Assembly: GCF_036898095.1 (NCBI RefSeq)
Contig: NC_090726.1
Location: forward strand, 165,118,017-165,182,016
DNA length: 64,000 nucleotides
DNA from: Palaemon carinicauda
Taxonomy: Eukaryota; Arthropoda; Malacostraca; Decapoda; Palaemonidae
Reading direction: 5' to 3'
Program-made: the position numbers and the translations under genes
Shown here: one piece after another, positions 54,601-64,000 of the stretch
Layout: each line of letters starts with the position of its first letter
Position numbering within the stretch: the first letter of the stretch is position 1
Notes under the pieces: model-generated
Database searches by the model: none
Told to the model about the DNA's origin: nothing
What the model saw: the letters and a program-made list of their open reading frames with translations, nothing else

Positions 54601-57200
54601 TTAAAATTATTAATATTTTTAAAATTATTAGTATTTTTCAAATTATTAGTTTTTTCATATTATCAGTATTTTTTATATTATCAATATTTTTTAAATTATT
54701 AATATTTTTTTAAATTATTAATATTTTTTCAATTATTAACATTTTTAAGATTATTGATATTTTTAAAATTATTAATAAAAAATATTAATATTTTTAATAT
54801 TATCAGTATTTTTAAAATTATTATTATTTTTAAAATTATTAATATTTCTAAAAATTATTGATATTTTTTAAATTATCAATATTTTTAAAATTATTGATAT
54901 TTTTTAAAAAAAAATTATTGCCTTTAAAATTATTAATATTTTTTAAAATTATTAATATTTGTTGAATTATTAATACTTTTTTGATTTTTAATATTTTCTA
55001 AATTATTAATATATTAATATTATTATACTTTTAATATTCTTGATATTTTTAATATTATTAATATTTTTAATATTATTTTTAATATTCTTAATATTATTTA
55101 ATATTAATAATATAATTATCATTTTTAATATTATTAATATTTTCAATATTATTGATATTTTTAAAATTATTTATAATTTTAGATTAGTATTTTTAAAAAT
55201 TATTAGTATTTTTAAAATTATTAATATTTTTAAAATTAGTATTTTTCAAATTATTAGTATTTTCAAATTATCAGTATTTTTAAATTATTAATATTTTTAG
55301 ATCATTATTATTTTTTTAAATCATCAATATTGTTCAAATTATCAATTTTTTTAAATTATTAATTTTTTTAAATTATCAATATATTTTAAATTATTGATAT
55401 TTCAAAAATTATTATTTTTTTTTAAATTATTATTAATTTTAAAACCATTAATATTTTTAAAATCTTTAATAATTTTAAAATTATTTATATTTTTTCAATT
55501 TATTATCAATTTTAAAATTATTGATATTTTCAAAATTATTAATATTTTTAAAATCATTAATATTTTTGAAATTATTAATATTTTCAAAATTATTAATATT
55601 TTTAAAAGGATTAATATTTTTGAAATTATTAATATTTTTAAAATTATTAATATTTTTAAAATTATTAATATTTTTGAAATCATTTATATTTTAAGTCATT
55701 ATAATTTTTAAAATAATTAATATCTTTAAAATCATTAATATTTCCAAAATCATTATTTTAAAAATTATTAATATTTCCAAAATTATTATTATTTTCAAAA
55801 TTAGTATTTTGAAAATTATTAATTAATATTATCAAAATTATTAATATTTTTAAAATTATTGATATTTTAAAAATTATTAATACTTTAAAAATGATTGATA
55901 TTGTTAGAATTATTCGTATTTTTTAAAATGTTTTGTTAGCTTTTAAATTATTAATATTTTTAAAATTATTAAAATTTTTAAAATTATTGATATTTTTTAA
56001 ATTATCATTATTTTTTGAATTTTTTATTTTTTTGAATTATCAATATTTTTTATCTGGTAATATTTTTAAAATTACCAATATTTTCAAAATTATTAAAATT
56101 TTTAAAATTATGGATATTTTTTAAATTTTTTTTATTTTCTAAATTATTGATATTTTTTTTAAATATTAATATTTTTTGAATTATTAATATTTTTAATATT
56201 TTTAATTTTAAAATTATTAATATTTTTTTAATTATTTATATTTTTAATATTATTAATATTTTTAATATCATTATACTTTTGATATTGATATTTTTAATAT
56301 TATTAATATTTTTAGTATTATTATTTTTAATATTATTAATATTTTTAATATATTATATTAATATTTTTAATAATATTTTTAATGTTATTATTTTTAATGT
56401 TATTAATAATATTAATATTATTGATATGTTAAAATTATTTATATTTTTTAAATTATTAGTATTTTCAAAAATTATTAGTATTTTTGAAATTATTAATATT
56501 TTTAAAATTATTAGTATTTTTCAAATTAGTTTTTTTCAAATTATCAGTATTTTTTATATTATCAATATTTTTTAAATTATTGATATTTTTTTAAATTATT
56601 AATATTTTTTAAATTATTAATTTTTTTAAATTATTGATATTTTTAATATTGTTAATATTATTATTATTTTTAATATTATTATTATCATTAATATTTTTAA
56701 TATTATTAATATTTTTACCATTATTAATATTTTCAATATTATTGTATTTTTAAAATTATTTGTATTTTTAAAATTATCAGTAATTTTCAAAATTATTAAT
56801 ATTTTAAAAATTATTAGTATTTTTAAAATTATTGATATTTTTAAGATTATTTTTTTAAATAGTATTTTTCAAATTATTAAGATTTTTCAAATTATCAGTA
56901 TTTTTCAAATCATTAATATTTTTAAAATCATTAATAATTTTGAAATTATTCATATTTTTTAATTTATTATTAATTTTAAAATTATTAATATTTTCAAAAT
57001 TATTAATATTTTTAAAATCATTAATATTTTTAAAATTATTAATATTTTCAAAATTATCAGTATTTTTAAAAGAATTAATATTTTTAAAATTATTAATATT
57101 TTTAAAATCATTGATATTTTTAAAATTATTAATATTTTTAAATTTAATCATATTTTTAAAATCATTAATATTTTAAGTCATTATAATTTTTTAAATAATT
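42682..57200. repeat. Satellite higher-order block of about 15.8 kb, copy 2, rearranged
   Basis: Repeats the order of 26870-42681 with an added 897-bp duplication near its start and a deletion of about 1.1 kb (junction near 53515-53545, equivalent to about 37.0-38.1 kb in copy 1). Correspondence fades at about 57.2 kb, where the sequence turns into the type seen at 36.5-37.3 kb (for example the TTTCGAAAGTATTAATAAAA word at 57387, 53300 and 36768). The hairpin is absent from this copy. Confidence 0.75.
43721..45514. repeat. 897-bp tandem duplication within copy 2
   Basis: 43721-44617 and 44618-45514 are almost identical at an offset of exactly 897 (GTATCTAA landmark at 43798 and 44695; open stretches at 44001/44898 and 44201/45098). 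The junction lies in an AATCAAGTTTTAAAATTATT word, near 44606-44625. Only one copy exists in the 20.9-kb and 26.9-kb blocks. Confidence 0.85.
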
Positions 57201-60200
57201 AATATTTTTAAAATCATTAATATTTTCAAAATCATTATTATTTTTAAAATTATTAATATTTTTAAAATCATCAATATTTTTTAAATTATTAATATTTTTG
57301 AAATTACAAATATTTTAAAATCATTTATATTCTTTAAATTATTAATATTTCTAAAATTATTAATATTTTTAAAATTATAAATATTTTCGAAAGTATTAAT
57401 AAAAAATTATTAATATTTGTAATATTATCAGTATTTTTAAAATTATTATTTTTGAAATTATTAATATTTCTAAAAATAAATATTTTTTAAATGATTAATA
57501 TTTTTAAAATTATTGATATTTTTAGAATTATTAATATTTTTATTAATATTAATATTTTTTAATTTATTAATATTTTTAAAATTATTAATTTTTTTTAAAT
57601 TATTAATATTTTTTAATTTATTAATATTTTTAATATTATTATACTTTTGATATTCCTGATATTTTTAATATTACTAATATTTTTAATATTATTATTTTTA
57701 ATATTATTGATATTTTTACCATTATTGATATTTTTAAAATTATTTATATTTTTAGATTATTAGTATTTATAAAAATTATTAGTCTTCAAAATTTTTAATA
57801 TTTTTAAAATTGTTAGTATTTTTCAAATTATTAGTATTTTTCAAATTATCAGTATTTTTTGAATTATCAATATTTATTAAATTATTAATATTTCTTTAAA
57901 TTATTAATATTTTTTAAATTATTAACATTTTTAAAATTATTGATATTTTTAATATTGTTAATATTATTATTTTCAATATTATTAATATCATTAATATTTT
58001 TAATATTATCAATATTTTTACTATTATTAATATTTTTAATATTATTGATATTTTAAAAATTATTTGTATTTTTAAAATTATTAGTATTCTTTAAAATTAT
58101 TATTAATTTTAAAATTATTAGTATTTTTGAAATTATTAATATTTTTTAAATTATTGATATTTTCAAAATTACTAGTATTTTTCAAATTATTAGTATTTTT
58201 CAAATTATCAGTATTTTTTAAATTATTAATATGTTTAGATGATTAATATTTTTCTTAATCATCAATATTGTTTAAATTATCAATTTTTTTAAATTATTAA
58301 TATTTTTTAAATTATTAATATATTTTAAATTATTGATATTCTTGAAATTATTAATATTTTTAAAATTATTATTAATTTTAGAATCATTAATATTTTAAAA
58401 ATTATTATTAATTCTAGAATCATTAATATTTTTAAAATCATTAATAATTTTAAAATCATTCATATTTCTTAATTTATTAATAATTTTAAAAATATTAATA
58501 TTTTCAAAATTACCAATATTTTCAAAATCATTAATATTTTTAAATGATTAATATTTTCAAAATTATTAATATTTTCAAAAGATTTAATATCTTTAAAATT
58601 ATTTTTTTTAATTATTAAAATTTTTAAAATTATTGATATTTTTTAAATTATTGATATTTTTCAAATTATTAATATTTTAATATTATAATTTTAATATTAT
58701 TTATATTTTTAATATTATTAATATTTGTGATATTATTTTTAATATTCTTAATATTTTTTTATATTAATAATATTTTTGATATTATTAATATTTTTAATAT
58801 TATTGATATTTTTAAAAGTATTTATATTTTTAGATTATTAATATTTATAAAATGATCAGTATTTTCAAAATTATTAATATTTTTAAAATTATTATTTTTT
58901 TTTAATTTACTAGTATTTTTCAAATTATTGTATTTTTCAAATTATCAGTATTTTTAAATTATTAATATTTTTTAGATCATTAGTATTTTTGTAAATCATC
59001 AATATTGTTTAAATTATCATTTTTTTTAAATTATTAATATTTTTAAAATTATCAATATATTTCTAATTATTGATATTTTAAAAATTATTATTTTTAAAAT
59101 TATTATTAATTTTAAAATCATTAATATTTTTAAAATCATTAATATTTTTAAAATTATTAATATTTTCAAAATTATTAATATTTTTGAAAGGATTAATATT
59201 TTTGAAATTAATAATATTTTTAAAATTATTAATATTTTAAAAATTATTAATATTTTTAAAATCATTTATATTTTAAGTCATTATAATTTTTGAAATAATT
59301 AATATTATTAAAATAATCAATATTTTCAAAATCATTATTTTTAAAATTATTAATATTTTTAAAATTAATATTATTTCCATTATTAATATTTTAAAAATTA
59401 TTAATATTTTAAAAATTATTAATATTTTAAAAAATTAATCATATTCTTAAAATTACTAGTATTTTTCAAATTATTGTATTTTTCAAATTATCAGTATTTT
59501 TTAAATTATTAATATTTTTTAGATCATTAGTATTTTTGTAAATCATCAATATTGTTTAAATTATCAATTTTTTTAAATTATTAACATTTTTAAAATTATC
59601 AATATATTTTTAATTATTCATATTTTAAAAATTATTATTATTTCTAAAATTATTATTAATTTTAAATCATTAATATTTTTAAAATCATTAATATTTTTAA
59701 AAATATTAATATTTTCAAAATTATTAATATTTTTGAAAGGATTAATATATTTGAAATTAATAACATTCTAAAAATTATTAATTTTTTTAAAATTATTAAT
59801 ATTTTTAAAATCATTTATATTTTAAGTCATTATATTTTTTGAAATAATTAATATTTTTAAAATCATCAATATTTTCAAAATCATTATTATTTTTAAAATT
59901 ATTAATATTTTTAAAATTATTATTATTTTCAATATTAATATTTTAAAAATTATTAATATTTTAAAAATTATTAATATTTTTAAAAATTGATCATATTTTT
60001 GAAATTACTAGTATTTTTCAAATTATTGTATTTTTCAAATTATCAGTATTTTTTAAATTATTAATATTTTTAAAATTATCAATAGATTTTTAATTATGGA
60101 TATTTTAAAATTTTTTATTATTTTCAAAATTATTGTCAATTTTAGAATTATTAATATTTTAAAAATCATTAATATTTTTAAAAATATTAATATTTTCAAA

Positions 60201-63200
60201 ATTATTAATATTTTTGAAAGGATTAATATTTTTGAAATTAATATTTTTAAAATCATTAATATTTTAAAAATTATTAATATTTTTAAAATCATTTATATTT
60301 TGAATCATTATAATTTTTGAAATAATTAATATTTAATATTTTTAAAATCATCAATATTTTCAAAATCATTATTATTTTTAAAATTATCAATAATTTTAAA
60401 ATTATTATTATTTTCAATATTAATATTTTAAAAATTAATAATATTATCAAAATTATTAATATTTTTAAATATTAATCATATTTCTAAATTTACTAGTATT
60501 TTTCAAATTATTGTATTTTTCAAATTATCAGTATTTTTTAAATTATTAATATTTTTTTGATCATTAGTATTTTTGTAAATCATCAATATTGTTTAAGTTA
60601 TCATTTTTTTTAAATTATTGATATTTTTAAAATTATCAATATATTTTTAATTATTGATATTTTAAAAATTATTTTTATTTTTAAAATTATTATTAATTTT
60701 AAAATCATTAATATTTTTAAAATCATTAATATTTTTTAAAATATTAACATTTTCAAAATTAATAATATTTTTGAAAGGATTAATATATTTGAAATTAATA
60801 ACATTTTAAAAATTATTAATATTTTAAAAATTATTAATATTTTGAAAATCATTTATATTTTAAGTCATTATAATTTTTAAAATAATTAATATTTTTAAAA
60901 TCATCAATATTTTAAAAATCATTATTATTTCCAAAATTAATAATATTTTTAAAATTATTATTATTTTCAATATTAATATTTTAAAAAATATTAATATTTT
61001 CAAAATTATTAATATTTTTTAAATTATTGATATTCTTAAAATTATTAATACTTTAAAAATTATTGATATTGTTAGAATTATTCGTATTTTTAAATTTATA
61101 CATATTTTTTTAAATAATTCATATTTTTAAAATTATTCATATTTTTATAATTATTCAGATTTGGAAAATTATTCGTATCTAAAATTATTCGTGTTTTTAA
61201 AATTATTCATATTCTCAAAATTATTCATATTTTCAAAATTATCAGTATTTTTAAAATTATTCTTTTTATTAAAGTTATTGGTCTTTTTAGAATTATTAAC
61301 ATATCTAAAATCATTAGTATTTTGAAAATTATTGATATTTTTAAAATTATTAATAATTTAGAAATTATCAATATTTTCAAAATCATTAATAATTTTAAAA
61401 TTATTAATATATTAATAATTATTAGTATTTTTAAAATTATTAATAATTTTAAAATTAGTAATATTTTCTAAATTATATTTTTTTTTAAAATAATTAATAT
61501 TTTGAAAATTAATATTTTGAAAATTATTAATTTTTTTTAAATTATTAATATTTTTGAAATTATAAGTATTTTTAAATTTATTAATAATTTTAAAAATATC
61601 AATATTTTCAGAATTTTCACTATTTTTCAAATCATTAATATTTTTAAAATTATTAATATTTTTCAAGTAATCAATGTTTTATAAATTATAAATATTTCAT
61701 GATTAATCAATATTTTTTTTCAATTATCAATATTTTTTAAATTATAATTTTTTTAAATTAACATTTTTTAAATTATTAATATTTTTAAATTTATTCATAT
61801 TTTGAAAATTATTGATAATTTTAAAATTATCAATATTTTTGAAATTATTATTAGTATTTTAAGAATTATTAATATTTCTAAAATCGTAAGTATTTTCAAA
61901 ATCATTGGTATTTTTTATATTATTAGTATTTTAAAAATGATTAATATTTCTAATAATATTAGTATTTTTAAAATTATTAGTATTTTTCAAATTATCTGTA
62001 TTTTTCAAATTATTAATATTTTTTAAATTATCGATATTTTTTAAATTATTGATATTTTTAAAATCATTAATATTTGTGAAAATTATTAACATTTTTTTAA
62101 ATTATCAATATTTTTTAAATTATCAATATTTTTTTAAATAATTAAAAAAATTTTAAATTATCAATATTTTCAAAATTATATATATTTTTAAAATCATTAA
62201 TATTTTAAGAATTGTTAATAATTTTAAAATTATCAATATTTTTAGAATCATTAATAATTTTGAAATTATTAATATTTTTGAAATTATTAGTATTTTTGAA
62301 ATTATTAATAATTTTACAATTATTAATATATTCAAATCTTTAATATTTTTTAAATCATTAATATTTTTAATATCAATATTTTTAAAAATTATTGACCTTC
62401 TTTAAATTATTAATATTTTTAAATTTATTGATATTCTTAAAATTATTAAAATTTTAAAAATCATTGATAATTTTAAATTTATCAATATTTTTGAAACCTT
62501 AATAATTTTAAAATTATCAATATTTTTAAAATTATTAGTATTTTTAAAATTATTAAGATTTTGAAAATTATATTTTTTTTAAAATCATTAATATTTTCAA
62601 TATTAATATTTTTTTTAATTATTAATATTTTTCAAATTATTAATATTTTTAGAAGTATTAATATTTTTAATATCATTAATATTTTTAAAATTATTAATAT
62701 TTTTAATATTACAAATATTTTTGTAATCATTAATAGTTTTTAAATTAATATTTTTAAAATTATTAATATTTTTCAAATTATAAAAATTTTCAAAATTATT
62801 AATATTTTTAAAATTATTAATATTTTTAAAATTATCAGTAATTTTAAAATTATTTTTTTTGAGTTATTAATATTTTTGAAATTTTTGATATCTTTTAAGT
62901 TATTAATATTTTTGAAATTTTTTTAAAATATTGGTACTTTTTAAAATTGGTAATAATTTTTTAAATTACCAATATTTTTAAAATTATTAAAATTTTTAAA
63001 ATTACAAATATTTTTAAAATCATTAATATTTTTTTAAATAATTAATAATTTCAAAATTATTAATATTTTTAAAATTATAAAAAATATTAATATTTTTAAA
63101 ATTACTAATGTTCTTAAAATTATCAGTATTTTCAAAATTATTACTATTTTCAAAATTATTAATATTTTTTAAATTTTTGATACATTTCAAATTATTATTT

Positions 63201-64000
63201 TTAAAATTATTAAATTTTTTTGAAAATATTAATATTTTTTAAATTGGTAATATTTTTTCAATTACCAATATTTTAAAATTATCAAAATTTTTAAAATTAT
63301 TGATTTTTTTTAATTATTATTTTTTAAATTATTGATATTTTTTAAATTATTAATATTTTTTAAATTATTGATATTTTTAATATTATTAAAATTTTTAATA
63401 TTATTATTCTTTTATTATTATTGATATTTTTTATAATAATATTTTTGATATTATTAATATTATTAATATTTTTAATGTTATTAATATTTTTAATATTATT
63501 AATATTTTACTATTATTAATATTTTTAATATTATTAATATTTTTAATATTATTATTTTTAATATTATTAATATTTTTAATATTATTATTTTTAATATTAT
63601 TAATATTTTTAATATTATTGACATTTTCAAAATTATCAGTATTTTTTGAAATTATTAGTATTTTAAAATTATTAGTATTTTTAAAATTATTAATATTTTC
63701 AATATTATTAATATTTTTAAAATCATTAAGATTTTTAAAATTATTAATATTTTCAAAATTATTAATATTTTTAAAACGATTAATATTTTTAATATTATCA
63801 ATATTTTTAAAATTATTAATATTTTCAAAATAATTAATATTTCAAAAGCCATTAATATTTTTAAAATTATCAGTATTTTTAAAATCATTAATATTTTTAA
63901 AATTATTAATAATTTTAAAATTATTAATATTTTTAAAATTGAATATTTCTAAAATCATTGATATTTTCAAAATTATTAATATTTTTGAAATCATTAATAT
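57201..64000. repeat. More diverged satellite region, including about four 0.5-kb tandem units
   Basis: Still the 18-bp satellite, but it does not follow the 15.8-kb order. The word TACTAGTATTTTTCAAATTA, or a one-base variant, starts at 58908, 59454, 60006 and 60491 (spacings 546, 552, 485), each followed by GTATTTTTCAAATTATCAG, and in three units by AAATCATCAATATTGTTTAA. The third unit lacks about 70 bases. The last 600 bases are rich in the AATATTATTAAT subfamily. Confidence 0.7.

Larger units (their letters stand above)
15957..64000. repeat. AT-rich 18-bp satellite array, about 48 kb, continuing past the window end
   Basis: The whole stretch is made of diverged tandem copies of ATTTTTAAAATTATTAAT (18 bp), about 2,600-2,700 units. 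Variants are seen at recurring positions (TCAG, TCAT, TTCG, CAAA, 17- and 19-bp units). A subfamily richer in TTTTTAATATTATTAATA occurs in patches, for example 17250-17400, 34390-34550, 41220-41310 and 63420-63620. Orientation is constant except in the two hairpins. In the consensus, two frames on each strand lack stops: plus FLKLLI and IFKIIN, minus INNFKN and LIILKI. This generates many 60-145-codon open frames, none of which is evidence of a gene. AATATT spans almost every unit junction. The role (heterochromatin, centromere or other) cannot be told from sequence. Confidence 0.95.

Noticed and set aside
15957..64000. Dozens of open frames of 60-145 codons on both strands, some Asn-rich and some Leu/Ile-rich
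   Set aside because: They are translations of an 18-bp satellite with four stop-free frames. They overlap on both strands, lack start context and end at monomer length changes.
15957..64000. Possible CRISPR-like or other spacer-repeat array
   Set aside because: There are no unique spacers: repeat and would-be spacer are both diverged copies of the same monomer.
15957..64000. AT-rich coding DNA of Plasmodium or Dictyostelium type, or an organelle genome
   Set aside because: No conserved domain, no rRNA or tRNA, and a strict 18-bp period throughout. Contamination remains possible but cannot be argued from gene content.
15957..64000. Telomeric repeat
   Set aside because: The monomer is not TTAGG or any G-rich telomere unit, and it has no G-strand bias.
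15957..64000. Phased A-tract DNA curvature
   Set aside because: A and T tracts recur every 18 bp, which does not match a whole number of 10.5-bp helical turns, so strong in-phase bending is not expected.

Overview
The window reads as animal nuclear DNA made almost entirely of repeats, most likely from a decapod crustacean (inference). The reasons are the very long (TA)n and (GA)n microsatellites, a decayed DIRS-type tyrosine-recombinase retrotransposon (DIRS1-like elements are known to be widespread in decapods), a decayed Ty3/Gypsy element, and no host exon, rRNA or tRNA that I can recognise. No intact protein-coding gene is visible.

Left part, 1-15456. A DIRS-like element, cut by the window start, runs from base 1 to about 4622 on the plus strand. 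It carries gag-like, reverse transcriptase, RNase H, linker and tyrosine recombinase regions in that order, all broken by stops and frameshifts. A tail of about 280 bases leads into a compound (TA)n-(GA)n microsatellite (4908-5425). After AT-rich spacers, a further (TA)n tract and a degenerate tandem repeat of about 135 bp (6200-6730), a Ty3/Gypsy element lies at about 7100-12450. Its order is LTR-like end, tRNA-Leu-type primer site, gag with a CCHC knuckle, aspartic protease, RT, RNase H, integrase. It is also dead (DTR for DTG, YLDY for YLDD, many stops), and no 3' LTR was found. From 12450 to 15456 there are more microsatellites, a C18 tract, a minus-strand fragment resembling the 3' end of a non-LTR retrotransposon ORF2, and a short dispersed-repeat-like segment.

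A gap of exactly 500 N (15457-15956) separates this from the right part, so physical linkage of the two halves rests on scaffolding.

Right part, 15957-64000. About 48 kb is one AT-rich satellite built from an 18-bp unit close to ATTTTTAAAATTATTAAT, all in one orientation. It has nested higher-order structure. Rare G/C-containing landmarks recur every 4.1-6.1 kb. A block of about 6.0 kb is tandemly duplicated (20851 and 26870). A block of about 15.8 kb is tandemly duplicated (26870 and 42682) with small indels. Smaller tandem duplications of 542, 897, 193 and about 0.5 kb are nested inside. Two copies of a near-perfect inverted repeat (147- and 146-nt arms, 5-nt loop) are the only place I found where unit orientation flips.

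The many apparent ORFs in the satellite are an arithmetic consequence of an 18-bp unit with four stop-free frames. I found no new gene system. The most notable content is the higher-order organisation of the satellite and its conserved hairpin.
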